Notes: generated from the letters alone by a model not told the origin. Positions 54,447 to 63,874 are shown, counted from the first letter of the stretch. The stretch: 64,000 nt of DNA from Streptomyces shenzhenensis (GCF_021462265.1 NZ_JAJONF010000007.1:186001-250000); one strand, 5' to 3'. Numbers and translations: made by a program.

Positions 54447-54989
54447 GTGAGGGGGTGGGTTGTGCTGCGCAGAAAGGCCCGCCGCGCCCAGGGGGACCAG
54501 CACGGGGACCCGCTGGACGCGGACCAGGAGCGCCGGGTGCGGGCGGTGCTCGCGCTGGGCGGCGTACCGCAGGCGGACCTGCCGGACGGGGTGCAGCAGG
54601 TACGTCTGCGGTTGCTGGAGCGGGCCGCGAGCGGCCAGGAGGCGCCGCGGGACGTGTCGGCGTGGGCGGCGGTCGTCGCCTCCCGGCTCGCGATGGACTG
54701 GCACCGCGCCAAGCGCCGCCAGGAACGCCTCGGCGAACGCCTCGCCTCCCTCCGCCAGCCCGACCACGCCTCGGGCGAGGACAACCGGCTGCTCTCCGTC
54801 GCCGTCGCCCGCGGCCTGGACGGGCTGCCCGACGCCCAGCGCCAGATCCTCGTCCTGCGCTTCTACGCCGATCTGCCGGTACGCGGGATAGCCGAGGAGC
54901 TGGGCATCCCCGAGGGCACGGTCAAGAGCCGGCTGCACACGGCGGTACGGGCCCTGCGCGCCCGCCTGCACGAGGACGAGGTGGTGTGA
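54447..54989 (+). CDS. ECF-family RNA polymerase sigma factor
   Basis: This sigma factor of about 180 aa has region 2 at VRLRLLERAASGQEAPRDVSAWAAVVASRLAMDWHRAKRRQERL. Region 4 reads GLPDAQRQILVLRFYADLPVRGIAEELGIPEGTVKSRLHTAVRALR. GTG 54447 (AGGGGAA upstream) and GTG 54462 (GGGGG upstream) are both plausible starts. Its stop overlaps the next gene in GTGA; that gene encodes a single-pass membrane protein and is its probable regulator. Confidence 0.88.
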   Translation: MRGWVVLRRKARRAQGDQHGDPLDADQERRVRAVLALGGVPQADLPDGVQQVRLRLLERAASGQEAPRDVSAWAAVVASRLAMDWHRAKRRQERLGERLASLRQPDHASGEDNRLLSVAVARGLDGLPDAQRQILVLRFYADLPVRGIAEELGIPEGTVKSRLHTAVRALRARLHEDEVV

Positions 54990-55774
54990 ACATGTCCGCC
55001 GACCACGAGCGGTACGACGACCGGGGCGGACCCGGCGACCAGGACGGGGTGGAGACCGACGCGCTGTTCGCCGTGCTCTACGACGAGCCGCTCTCCGCCG
55101 GACAGCTGGCCGACCCCGCCTTCATGGCCGAGCACCGCGCCGCCACCGCCGACCTGGCCCTCCTGCGCGCGCACCTCACCGGCATCGGCGACGCCCTCGC
55201 CGGGCCGGACGCCCGGCCGGCGCCCCGGCCCCGCCCGGCCGAGCGCCGCAGGCGCCGGGCGCACCCCGGCGTCCGTGCCCTCGGTCTCGCCGGCGCCCTC
55301 GCGGCCGCGTTCGCCGGGGCCGTGTTCGGCATCGGCTGGCTGCTGGCGGCGAACGGCGGTTCGGGAGCCATGTCGAACGGTGCCAGTGCGGACAAGGCCG
55401 CCGGCGCGGCGAGCTCCCCGGGACGGGGCGGCGAGGAACACGACGGCGGTCCCGGCTACCTCGCCTGCGCCCGGCTGGTCGTCGAGGGCACGGTCACCGG
55501 AGTGCGGCAGCTCGCGGGCTCCGGCGAGGAACGCGTCACGCTGCGCGTGACCCGCGCCTACAAACCCGCGAAGACCGCCGCGGAGGTGGAGTTCCTCTTC
55601 GGAGCCGGCACCGACGCCCGGGTCCGCACGGGCGCCCGCCTCCTGGTCGGCATCCCCGACGGGCGGCAGGTGCCCGACCGGTACGCGGTCGGGGAGGCGG
55701 AGATCGCCCCGGAGCGGACCTGGATCGTCCGCGACCTGCCCGAGTCGCGGACCACGACGTGCCAGGACGGCTGA
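54986..55774 (+). CDS. Single-pass membrane protein, presumed anti-sigma partner
   Basis: This 262-aa protein has a cytoplasmic N-terminal part (about 1-95) with acidic TDALFAVLYDEPLSAGQLADPAF. One transmembrane helix follows (ALGLAGALAAAFAGAVFGIGWLL, about 100-122), then a Gly/Ser linker and an extracellular domain with Cys residues (YLACARLVVEGTVTGVRQ, TTTCQDG). No zinc-finger H-x3-C-x2-C motif is present. GTG 54986 overlaps the sigma stop by 4 bp. Genetic coupling and topology suggest an anti-sigma factor; the sequence does not prove it. Confidence 0.75.
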   Translation: MNMSADHERYDDRGGPGDQDGVETDALFAVLYDEPLSAGQLADPAFMAEHRAATADLALLRAHLTGIGDALAGPDARPAPRPRPAERRRRRAHPGVRALGLAGALAAAFAGAVFGIGWLLAANGGSGAMSNGASADKAAGAASSPGRGGEEHDGGPGYLACARLVVEGTVTGVRQLAGSGEERVTLRVTRAYKPAKTAAEVEFLFGAGTDARVRTGARLLVGIPDGRQVPDRYAVGEAEIAPERTWIVRDLPESRTTTCQDG

Positions 55775-55776
55775 CA

Positions 55777-55804
55777 GGGCGGGCGCCCCACCGGACGCCC
55801 GCCC
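55777..55804. terminator. Terminator between the sigma operon and the convergent S8 protease gene
   Basis: GGGCGGGCG (55777-55785) pairs with CGCCCGCCC (55796-55804) around a 10-nt loop, 3 bp after the stop codon. Confidence 0.7.
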
Positions 55805-55820
55805 CCACCAGCGGATGTGC

Positions 55821-58800
55821 TTACTGCGTGACCTTCTCGATCTTCACGCTGCCGACGCCCGCGGCCGTGCCGCGCGCGTTGACCAGCCGGACCTGCCCGA
55901 AGAACTCACGTCCCTCCGGGGCCGCCGCGGCCGCCGTGACCTGGCCGGTCACCGTGGCCGATGCGCCTGTGCCGAGCCTGACCGGCGTCGAGCCGTCGAC
56001 CGTGACGGATCCGAGCGCGGTGGAGAAGAACACGTCCCGGTAGTCGTAGTCGGTGGAACCGGACGGGACCGAGTAGCCCACGACCTCGATCGTGTAAGTC
56101 CCGGCGGCCGGCGAGGCGATGGAGACCGCCTCCTCCGAGTCGCCGTCGGCGGACTGCGCGACCTGCTTGCCGGACGCGTCGTACACGGTCAGGTCCAGGT
56201 CGGCCGAGGCGTCCGACACGTTGCCGATCGCCACGTCCAGGGACGTCGCGCCCTCCGGCACGGTCACCGTCGTCGCCTGGGTCTCGCCCTCCTTGATGGC
56301 CGGGCGGGTCGTCTTCGAGGAGCCGAGCGGGCCGCCGACCAGCTTGCCGTCGAGGGCGGCGAACTCGTTGGTCACCTTCCAGGAGGCGGTGACCGGGGTG
56401 CCGACCTTGGCCTCGGGAACGGTCACGGTCTCCGGGTCGAAGGCCGCGCCGAGCACGGTGACGTCCAGCCGGTAGGGGTTGTCGAGCAGCGGCGAGGTGC
56501 GGCGCGCCTCGACCTCGATCTCCCAGACCCCGGCCTGCGGATCGGCGTACGAACGCACGTCCGGTGCGCAGCCGTTGCCATTCAGGTAGTTGTTGTAGCA
56601 GTACGGGGTGCCGGTGTTGTCGACCGGGACGCCGTAGGGGTGGATGGCGATGAACCGTGTCTGGCTCTTGCCGGCGAGCCCGCTCATCGCGACCTCGAGG
56701 GACCTGGCGCCCTCCGGCACGGTCACGAAGTACGACGTGGAGCTGTTGCGCTGCACCGAACCCGACGCCGAGTACGTGTAGTCGACCGGAGCCGACACCA
56801 CGACGGTCGTCAGGATCTGCTTGTCGACGCCCTCGGTCCGCGGGTCGTCGACTTCCAGGATCGCCGACTTGATGCCCGCGCTCTTCGCCCTCGCCTGCAC
56901 CTGGACCGTCACCGGCTGGTTCAGCGGCAGCTTCACCTCGTCGGAGCCGAGGATCTTGAAGGTGTGACCGGCGTTGTTCTCGAAGTGCAGCTGGTGCCGG
57001 ACCGCCCGGTCGGCGCCGGAGGTCCGGGTGATCGTGATGTCGTACGTCTTCTTCTGCCCGGCCTTCAGGCCGCCCTCGCGGTCGTAGAGCCCGGTGCCGT
57101 AGCCCGGGGTCTTCAGCGCGGAGTCGATCGCGGTGTCGACCGGCGCCTTGACCGAGTAGTCGTGCGCGGTGGCGTGGTCGCGGATCGACTCCCACGCGTC
57201 GACGATGTTGATCCGGCCCGCCCCCTCCTCGTAGGCCTGGACACCCTTGATGTGGTCGGCGGTCGAGGTCAGGGCGGTGCGCAGGTCGGCGGGGGAGAGG
57301 GCGATGCCCTTCTCCTTGGCCGCGCTGAGCAGCAGCGCCGAGGCGCCCGTGGCCTGCGGGGAGGCCATCGAGGTGCCCTGGAGCATGGAGTAGCCGGCCG
57401 GCAGCGAGTAGCCCGCCTCGGCGACCGGGGCGCCCGGCAGCCAGGTCTGGGTGGTGTTGATCGCGGCGCCGGGAGCGACCAGGGTCGGCGTGAAGCCGCC
57501 GTCCTCCCGCGGGCCGCGCGAGGAGAAGGGGAGCAGCTGGTACTTGGTGGTCACCTGGGAGCCGTAGTTGGCGGCCCAGGTCGCCTTGGAGATGGCCGCG
57601 CCGACCGAGATGACCTTGTCGGCGAGACCGGGGTCGCCGATGGTGTTGGCGCCCGGACCGGAGTTTCCTGCCGAGATCACGAGCTGCACGCCGTAGGTGT
57701 CGATGAGCCGCGTGTACAGCTCGGCGCGGGCGTTGTTGCCGTCGTTCAGCGCCGGGAGGCCGCCGATCGACATGTTGACGATGTCGACGCCCCGGTTCGC
57801 GACCAGGTCGATCATGCCCTCGGTGAGGGCGACGTTGGTGCAGCCGCCGGTCCAGGTGCAGGCCCGCGATGAGACGATCTTCGCCCCGGGGGCCGCGCCG
57901 TTCATCCTGCCGCCGAACAGGCCGTTGGCGGCGGTGATGCCGGCGACGTGGGTGCCGTGCTCGGACTCGATGACCCCGATGTTGACGAAGTCGGCCTTCG
58001 CGCCGGACGCGTTGTAGACGACGTCCTTGCGGATCTCGACCACGAACGGGATGCGCTCGACGACGTCTGTCGCCGGGTTGTCGGTCCCGAAGTAGCCGAT
58101 CTGGTAACCGTCCTTGTACGGCTTCATTGGTACGTCGTCGGTGAAGTCGAGGTTGTCGTTCAGGTCGACGCGCGCGGTACCGGAGGCGGGATCATACAGC
58201 ACGCCCCAGGCGTCGCTGGTGTCGCCATCGCGGTTCAGGTCGCCCTTCATGTCGCCACCCGTGGTGGCGGACTCGTACATGTAGTTGAACTTGTACGTGC
58301 CCTCGGGCGCCTTGAAGTTCTCGGTCCCCAGGCTGACCGTGGTGATCGAGAAGGACGGGCCGGAGGCCGAGGTGGTCATCCGCCGCCAGGTGCCGTCGTC
58401 GTCGTTGACCGGGTCGGTCGAGGTGACCCAGTCGACGATCTTCCGCTCGCCCGTGGTGGTCTTCTGCAGCGCCGGGTGGCCGAGGTCGACGCCGGAGTCC
58501 AGGATGCCGATGGTGATGCCCCGGCCGTCCGCCTTCGGGTGCTCCTTGACGAAGTCGACGGCGCCCGTTTCGAAGGAGGGGTTGTAGGGGTTCTCGGCGG
58601 GGGTGTTCTTGTTCGGCCCCGAGTAGGAGGACGTCGACTTGGCGGCCTTCGCGTCCGTCCCGCTCGCCGTCGGGTCGTCGAGCTTGACCTCCTGGCGCAG
58701 GTCGATCGCGTGCACCGAGGACAGCTTCGCGGCGGCGGCGATCGCCGAGTCCGCCCGCCCCGTGGGGACGGTGGCCCGGACGTAACCGATCCGGTCGTAC

Positions 58801-59132
58801 GTGCGGCCCACCGAGCCGCCCCTGACCGCGTCCAGCTCCCGGGCGACCTGCTCGGTCTGCCCCGGCGCGGTCGCGATCATCATCGTGACGTTCTTGGCGT
58901 TGGTCGCCTTGGCCTCGGCGAGCAGTTCGGCGTCGTCCGAACCGAGCTTGTCATGGGCCGACTTGACGCCGGGGTCGGCGGTGGTGGCGGACGTGGCGGA
59001 GGCCTGGGCCGCGGCGGCGGCCAGGGGCACCGGCCCGGCGGCGGCGAGCGCGGCCACCACACCGACGGCGACGGCCAACCGGCCCAGACGTCTGTGGCCC
59101 GGTATCGGGTCGTGCTGGGGGGTGAGGGTCAT
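55821..59132 (-). CDS. Large secreted S8 (subtilisin-like) serine protease
   Basis: This 1103-aa protease has a signal peptide (GRLAVAVGVVAALAAAGPVP) and a propeptide-like region. The catalytic triad is Asp212 (ILDSGVD), His392 (EHGTHVAG) and Ser588 (QGTSMASP). An insertion of about 170 residues separates Asp and His. The last 400 residues form beta domains, including pre-peptidase C-terminal-like modules ending SVKIEKVTQ. It is exported and probably degrades proteins outside the cell. ATG 59132 is chosen because AAGGG sits just upstream; ATG 59138 is also in frame. The last 25 residues resemble a pseudogene remnant at 59689. Confidence 0.93.
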   Translation of the reverse strand: MTLTPQHDPIPGHRRLGRLAVAVGVVAALAAAGPVPLAAAAAQASATSATTADPGVKSAHDKLGSDDAELLAEAKATNAKNVTMMIATAPGQTEQVARELDAVRGGSVGRTYDRIGYVRATVPTGRADSAIAAAAKLSSVHAIDLRQEVKLDDPTASGTDAKAAKSTSSYSGPNKNTPAENPYNPSFETGAVDFVKEHPKADGRGITIGILDSGVDLGHPALQKTTTGERKIVDWVTSTDPVNDDDGTWRRMTTSASGPSFSITTVSLGTENFKAPEGTYKFNYMYESATTGGDMKGDLNRDGDTSDAWGVLYDPASGTARVDLNDNLDFTDDVPMKPYKDGYQIGYFGTDNPATDVVERIPFVVEIRKDVVYNASGAKADFVNIGVIESEHGTHVAGITAANGLFGGRMNGAAPGAKIVSSRACTWTGGCTNVALTEGMIDLVANRGVDIVNMSIGGLPALNDGNNARAELYTRLIDTYGVQLVISAGNSGPGANTIGDPGLADKVISVGAAISKATWAANYGSQVTTKYQLLPFSSRGPREDGGFTPTLVAPGAAINTTQTWLPGAPVAEAGYSLPAGYSMLQGTSMASPQATGASALLLSAAKEKGIALSPADLRTALTSTADHIKGVQAYEEGAGRINIVDAWESIRDHATAHDYSVKAPVDTAIDSALKTPGYGTGLYDREGGLKAGQKKTYDITITRTSGADRAVRHQLHFENNAGHTFKILGSDEVKLPLNQPVTVQVQARAKSAGIKSAILEVDDPRTEGVDKQILTTVVVSAPVDYTYSASGSVQRNSSTSYFVTVPEGARSLEVAMSGLAGKSQTRFIAIHPYGVPVDNTGTPYCYNNYLNGNGCAPDVRSYADPQAGVWEIEVEARRTSPLLDNPYRLDVTVLGAAFDPETVTVPEAKVGTPVTASWKVTNEFAALDGKLVGGPLGSSKTTRPAIKEGETQATTVTVPEGATSLDVAIGNVSDASADLDLTVYDASGKQVAQSADGDSEEAVSIASPAAGTYTIEVVGYSVPSGSTDYDYRDVFFSTALGSVTVDGSTPVRLGTGASATVTGQVTAAAAAPEGREFFGQVRLVNARGTAAGVGSVKIEKVTQ

Positions 59133-59688
59133 CTGCATCCCTTGTAGGTAAAGGAACGAGCGTTGAGTAACCGGACACGGTCATGTCCGGCGCGTAGGCG
59201 CACAGCTTTTCCCAAGGGCACGGTCTTTTGGGAACGTTGACCGAATCGATATGAACGTATGGGGAAAACCCCCGGTCCTCGTCCGGTCCCGGAGCGGAAG
59301 TGCCGGTGTCTGCCCAGCCCTTGGCGCTGCGAGGCGTCCCAGGAAGCCGGTCGCGTACTCGCGTACCGGCCTCCCTGGTCTGCAGTGCCTGCACCTTTTG
59401 GCGCGAGCGCCCACTGCGAGGGGCGCATCCAAGTCCAGAGACCCTCCCGTGCCGTCCCTGAGCAGTGAGGGGGAAGCGGCCCGTCTCATTGGCACGCCCC
59501 GAACGATCTTGGGCGCACTGGGCGTCCGGTTTCGCGTCCCGGGCGGAGACACGGATCCTGTCCGTGGTTCGAGCCGGGCGGGCGGAGTTCCTCACGGCCT
59601 GGCCTGTGGGCGCGGGCAGAGGTGACGGGGCGGCCCTGAACCATCTCGCTGGTGAAGCAGGGGCACCGTCCGCTGGCATTGCAGTCGC
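59133..59688. other. Intergenic region upstream of the S8 protease gene
   Basis: No gene is supported here. The 59133-59280 part, AT-richer than the surroundings, should hold the protease promoter on the minus strand. The rest has only shadow frames and may be decayed protease sequence. Confidence 0.4.
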
Positions 59689-59762
59689 CTATGGCGTGAC
59701 CTTCTCGATCTGCACGCTGCCAGTGCCCGCGACCGCGCCGCGGACGGCGGAGAGGAACGCGG
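59689..59762 (-). pseudogene. C-terminal remnant of a second S8 protease
   Basis: Read on the minus strand, the sequence encodes TAFLSAVRGAVAGTGSVQIEKVTP and a TAG stop (59691-59689). It aligns with the intact protease end, RGTAAGVGSVKIEKVTQ, and the DNA of the last 12 codons is nearly identical. The frame is not continued upstream. It marks a lost paralogue or an old tandem duplication. Confidence 0.7.
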
Positions 59763-59844
59763 TACCTGTCTTGGCTTCTTGAAGCCGGTGTCGTACAACT
59801 CGCGGAGCGGAGCCCGGCAGTGGTGATTTCCGGGCTCCATCCGC

Positions 59845-60330
59845 CTATCGTCCGACGGTAAGTGCCCAGCGGACGCTGGACGGAGCAGTCACGCTAACCG
59901 TTCCGTGTCCGCGGTCACGCTTCAGATCCAGTTGATTGAAAGTGCTGCTGACCTCTCCGTTCACGCATTCGAGAGGAAAACTCAGCCCGACCGGTTCCAA
60001 TGAGACGGTGAGTTTTCCCTGGCCCTGACAATTCACCAGGACCGACAGGGCCCCGGCCTTGATTCCGCCGCGGATTTCCATCTCGCGGTTTCCGCTGGCA
60101 TTCGCCACCTGCGCGACGATTTCTCCTTCGGGAAGGACCGGCGCCCTGCTCACGGTCTCCCCGGGGACGTACTCGGCACGGCCCGATGTCGATGTCGCTG
60201 TGGGTGATGTGGAGTGGGACGCGAGCGTGTGATGAGGACGCGCCGTGCCGTCCTGACCGCTGGTGCAGCCAGTCAGCATTACCACAGCGGCTAGTCCCCC
60301 TGCTGCGGCGAGAGCCCTCAGCTTTCCCAT
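59845..60330 (-). CDS. Lipoprotein of unknown function
   Basis: This 161-aa protein has a lipoprotein signal MGKLRALAAAGGLAAVVMLTGC (lipobox Cys22) and a Ser/Thr-rich linker. A beta-rich domain follows (EGEIVAQVANASGNREMEIRG, ALSVLVNCQGQGKLTVSLEP, FPLECVNGE, with two Cys). ATG 60330 overlaps the upstream secreted-protein gene by 13 bp, so the two are co-expressed and may act together outside the membrane. Family unknown. Confidence 0.8.
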   Translation of the reverse strand: MGKLRALAAAGGLAAVVMLTGCTSGQDGTARPHHTLASHSTSPTATSTSGRAEYVPGETVSRAPVLPEGEIVAQVANASGNREMEIRGGIKAGALSVLVNCQGQGKLTVSLEPVGLSFPLECVNGEVSSTFNQLDLKRDRGHGTVSVTAPSSVRWALTVGR

Positions 60331-61028
60331 AGATACCAGCCGACCCGATAGGGGGAGTAGCTGACGACAGTGTGCTCCGGCGAGCTCGTGCAGTTCTGGT
60401 GGACCACGTAGGTCTTGCCCGTGTGTTTGAGCCGATAGACGCCATATTTGGCGTGCGTGGTCGTGTGTGCTGGCGTGTCCACGGAGATTGAGTTCCCGAG
60501 TTTGGCTGTGAGCTTCGCCGACACGGTGACGTTGAACTTGGCCTTGATCTTGACCAGCATTGTATTGACCGAGGTCTCCAGGTCGCCGCTGATGGCGACA
60601 CCCACCTCGCCCGTCACCTCCGACGTGAACGTCGACCTCGCCGTTCTTGACGTGCCGTTGTAGTTCGAGTTCGTGGGCCCGACACCATGGTGGTACTGCT
60701 TGCCTTGATCCGTCGGAACGTAGACGCCGTGGGCCGGGCTGCAGTCCGCGGGATTGGTCGACTCTCCGGGCTGAGGCTTGCCGGTGTAAGTGGGCTCGTC
60801 CGTGGGCTCATCCGTTGGATCGGCGGCGGTGTCGTCCGGGATTTCCGAGATGCTCTCCTCGGGCTCCTCAGGCGGAGCCGTGTTGATGACCGGGTCGTCG
60901 GCCGAGGCGGACGCCGACGGTGAAGCGGCTGGAGTTGTCTCCGTGGCCAGTGCAGGGCCCGTAAGAGCCGTGCACAGCAGGAGCGTTGTCGAGGAGAGAA
61001 AGATGGTGCGGCGTACTGATGTATTCAA
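60318..61028 (-). CDS. Secreted Ser/Thr-rich protein of unknown function
   Basis: This 236-aa protein has a signal peptide (TIFLSSTTLLLCTALTGPALA), a Pro/Glu/Asp-rich linker and a domain of alternating polar and hydrophobic beta strands (EVGVAISGDLETSVNTMLVK, IKAKFNVTVSAKLTAKLG). It then reads THAKYGVYRLKHTGKTYVVHQ and ends with YSPYRVGWYLWES. The alternating amphipathic strands recall pore-forming beta toxins, but no family is recognised. TTG 61028 is the likely start. The lipoprotein gene downstream overlaps by 13 bp. Confidence 0.75.
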   Translation of the reverse strand: MNTSVRRTIFLSSTTLLLCTALTGPALATETTPAASPSASASADDPVINTAPPEEPEESISEIPDDTAADPTDEPTDEPTYTGKPQPGESTNPADCSPAHGVYVPTDQGKQYHHGVGPTNSNYNGTSRTARSTFTSEVTGEVGVAISGDLETSVNTMLVKIKAKFNVTVSAKLTAKLGNSISVDTPAHTTTHAKYGVYRLKHTGKTYVVHQNCTSSPEHTVVSYSPYRVGWYLWES

Positions 61029-61207
61029 GGAACGCCTATCCGGTGGGGACCGCGCTGTTGGCGGTCGGACACGATGACCGTATGGCAGGGACATGGCGGT
61101 AGCGAAGGTTCCGGTGATTTCCTGAGGGGGATTTGAGGAAGGTGACGGCTGTCCGATCCAGGGTGGGGAACCGACTGTCTGTGCCCTCGCCGTGAATGGA
61201 AATCCTC

Positions 61208-61237
61208 TTGGACGCCGGCCATGGCGCCCCCTACCGT
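61208..61237 (+). promoter_or_regulatory. Promoter positioned for leaderless transcription of the Nudix gene
   Basis: TTGGAC (61208-61213), an 18-bp spacer and TACCGT (61232-61237) are followed by GTG 61244 after 6 bp. This is the geometry of leaderless mRNAs in Streptomyces. Confidence 0.55.
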
Positions 61238-61243
61238 GCCGAC

Positions 61244-61708
61244 GTGCGCGAGAAGCTCAGGGTGGCGGCCTACGCCGTGTGCGTCCGTGACGGTCAGATC
61301 CTGCTCGCCCGGTCACCGGCCGACGACGGCACCCCCGAGTGGGTCCTGCCCGGCGGCGGCATGGAGCACGGCGAGGACCCGTACGACACGGTCCGCCGCG
61401 AACTCATGGAGGAGACCGGCTACCGCATCGAGGTGACCGGCCTGCTGGGCATCGACTCCCACCGCCTCAGCCTGCCCCGCGCGGGACTGCGGCGACCCGC
61501 CACCGACCACCACGGCGTGCGGATCATCTACAGCGGCGAGATCACCGGCGGCGAACTCAGGAACGAGGTCGGCGGCTCCACCGACATGGCCGCCTGGCAG
61601 GACCTGGACGCCGTACCGTCCCTGAGGCACATCCGGCTGATCGACGTCGCCCTGCGGCTGTGGCGGGAGCGGCCGGCGGCGGGACGGTTCGCACAAGAAC
61701 AGCCGTGA
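61244..61708 (+). CDS. Nudix hydrolase
   Basis: This 154-aa protein has a complete Nudix box, GGGMEHGEDPYDTVRRELME (about 37-56) continuing ETGY, with all metal ligands. Flanking strands are VAAYAVCVRDGQILLARSP and HHGVRIIYSGEI. It hydrolyses a nucleoside diphosphate linked to another moiety; the substrate is unknown. GTG 61244 is preferred because a leaderless-type promoter ends 6 bp upstream. ATG 61196 would add 16 residues without a ribosome binding site. Confidence 0.88.
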   Translation: MREKLRVAAYAVCVRDGQILLARSPADDGTPEWVLPGGGMEHGEDPYDTVRRELMEETGYRIEVTGLLGIDSHRLSLPRAGLRRPATDHHGVRIIYSGEITGGELRNEVGGSTDMAAWQDLDAVPSLRHIRLIDVALRLWRERPAAGRFAQEQP

Positions 61709-61952
61709 GCGCCGAAGACCCTCCGCTACCCCGGCAGATGAACGCGCAGTAACCGGGTCCCGGACGCCCGCGATCCGCTCCATGACCGGTTCCCACCCGA
61801 CCTGATCCACGTACGGTGATCGGCGCTGCGCGTTGCGGCCGCGTTCACGCACAGGTCACCCCCGATGCCAACGATCCGAAGTGAGCGGGAAGTTCGCGGA
61901 AGCGATCGCCCGCGACCACTGCCGACGCGTTCGTACTCGGGGAGATCGCGCC

Positions 61953-63731
61953 ATGTCGCGCATACGCTCAGTCGCCACCTCCGCGGCCCACAAGGGCCGT
62001 GAGGCACTGGAGATCAACCGCCGTACCGTGCTCGCCGCCACCGGAGCCGTCTCGCTCTCCGCGGGCGTCGGTTACGCCCTGCGCCCCACCGACAGCGAGG
62101 CCGCCCCCGCCGTGGCCGCCGAGCAGCAGCCGGTCGCCGAGGACCGCCGGGCCGCGGCGGCCCCCCTCGCCCCCTACACCAGGGGCACCACCCTCGCCTC
62201 CGTCGCGGCGCCCCGGAACAGCTCCGGCTACCGGCGGCTCGGCGACGGCGCCGGCTGGGCGCGCGTGCTGCGCTCCGACCTGGCCGCCGCCAAGTCCGGC
62301 CGGGCCGGCCGCCGCACCGCCCTCGCCGCGTTCGTGCAGTTCACCGACCTGCATCTGATGGACGTTCAGCACCCGGTGCGCCTCGAGTTCGTGCGTGCCC
62401 ACGACCCGCACGCCTGGCGCCCGCACGAGGCGCTCACCGTGCCCGGCGCCATCTCGCTCGTCGAGCGGGTCAACGCGCTGCGCGGCGCCCCGGTCACCGG
62501 CTCGCCGCTGCACTTCGTGATGACGACCGGCGACAACACCGACAACAACGCCCACTCCGAACTGGAGTGGTTCATGAAGGTGATGAGCGGCGGCCGGATC
62601 ACCCCGAACACCGGTGACCCCAAGCACTACGAGGGCGTCCAGAACAGCGGCCTCAAGCTGTACTGGCAGGCGTCCGCCACCGTCCGCGACCACGACAAGG
62701 CGCTCGGCTTCCCGCACCTCGCCGGCTTCCTGGCCGCCGCTATCCGCGAGGTGCGCAGCCCCGGCCTCAACCTCCCCTGGTACTCCACGGTCGGCAACCA
62801 CGACGCCCTGCCGCTCGGCTGCTTCGGCTCGCACGCCGACCCCTACCTCGCCGCGTTCGCGATCGGCGGCAAGAAGCTGATGACGGTGACCGACGCCGAG
62901 GCCAAGAAGCTCCAGGACTCCATCCGGGGCGCCCAGGACCCCAAGGGCAGCGGCTACCGCGACTTCCTCAAGGCCCACGCCCGGTCGATGCGCTCGGTCA
63001 CCGCGGACGACAAGCGCGCCCCCTACACGGCCGCGGACTACCTCAAGGCCCACCTGGACCCGGCCTACCAGGGCCTCGGCCCGGTCGGTCACGGCTACTC
63101 GACCGCCAACGTGGCCGCGGGCACCCAGTACTACGCCTTCCGCATCTCCGACGACGTCATCGGCATCAGCCTCGACACGACGGACGCGGGCGGCCACTAC
63201 GACGGATCGATCGGAACGGCCCAGCTGGCCTGGCTGGACAAGACCCTGAAGGAGAACAAGGACTCCTACGCGGTCGTCTTCAGCCACCACACCAGCCGGA
63301 CGATGACCAACACCCGCCCCGACCCGGCCCACCCGGGCGAACGCCGCCACACCGGCGCCGAGCTGGTCACCCTGCTCAACCGCCACGCGGGCGTGCTGGC
63401 CTGGGTCAACGGCCACATCCACCGCAACCTCATCACCCCGCACAAGGCCGCCGACGGCAACTCCTTCTGGGAGATCACCACCGCCTCGCACGTCGACTAC
63501 CCGCAGCTCGCCCGGGTCGTCGAGGTGGCGGACAACAAGGACGGCACGATCTCCCTGTTCACCACCCTGATCGAGTCGGCCGCCCCGCACCGCACCGACT
63601 TCTCCGACCTGTCCCAGACCGGCCTCGCCGCCCTCTACCGCGAGCTGGCCTTCAACGCGCCCGGCGCCGGCAAGGCACTCGGCGGCGACACGACGGACCG
63701 GAACACGGAGCTGGTCCTGAAGAAGGGCTGA
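61953..63731 (+). CDS. Metallophosphoesterase with twin-Arg-like N-terminus
   Basis: This 592-aa protein reads EINRRTVLAATGAVSLSAGVGYAL near residue 20, a twin-arginine export signal. Metal-ligand motifs follow in order: FTDLHLMD, TTGDNTDNN, STVGNHDALP, FSHHTSR and VNGHIHRN. This is a calcineurin-like phosphoesterase; the family matches actinomycete TIGR03767-type proteins. It should act outside the cytoplasm on a phosphoester not identifiable from sequence. ATG 61953 has GGGGAG upstream. Confidence 0.9.
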   Translation: MSRIRSVATSAAHKGREALEINRRTVLAATGAVSLSAGVGYALRPTDSEAAPAVAAEQQPVAEDRRAAAAPLAPYTRGTTLASVAAPRNSSGYRRLGDGAGWARVLRSDLAAAKSGRAGRRTALAAFVQFTDLHLMDVQHPVRLEFVRAHDPHAWRPHEALTVPGAISLVERVNALRGAPVTGSPLHFVMTTGDNTDNNAHSELEWFMKVMSGGRITPNTGDPKHYEGVQNSGLKLYWQASATVRDHDKALGFPHLAGFLAAAIREVRSPGLNLPWYSTVGNHDALPLGCFGSHADPYLAAFAIGGKKLMTVTDAEAKKLQDSIRGAQDPKGSGYRDFLKAHARSMRSVTADDKRAPYTAADYLKAHLDPAYQGLGPVGHGYSTANVAAGTQYYAFRISDDVIGISLDTTDAGGHYDGSIGTAQLAWLDKTLKENKDSYAVVFSHHTSRTMTNTRPDPAHPGERRHTGAELVTLLNRHAGVLAWVNGHIHRNLITPHKAADGNSFWEITTASHVDYPQLARVVEVADNKDGTISLFTTLIESAAPHRTDFSDLSQTGLAALYRELAFNAPGAGKALGGDTTDRNTELVLKKG

Positions 63732-63874
63732 CACCCGTTCGGCCGGCCCGCGGAGAAACGAACTCCGGCGCGACCCGAGAAATCTTCGGCGGTGATGTCG
63801 AGAACCCGTGACCGGCTCCGTCCCCGGGGTGAAGGCGACCACAATGGGCCGCATCAGTACCGAGGAGAACCACG

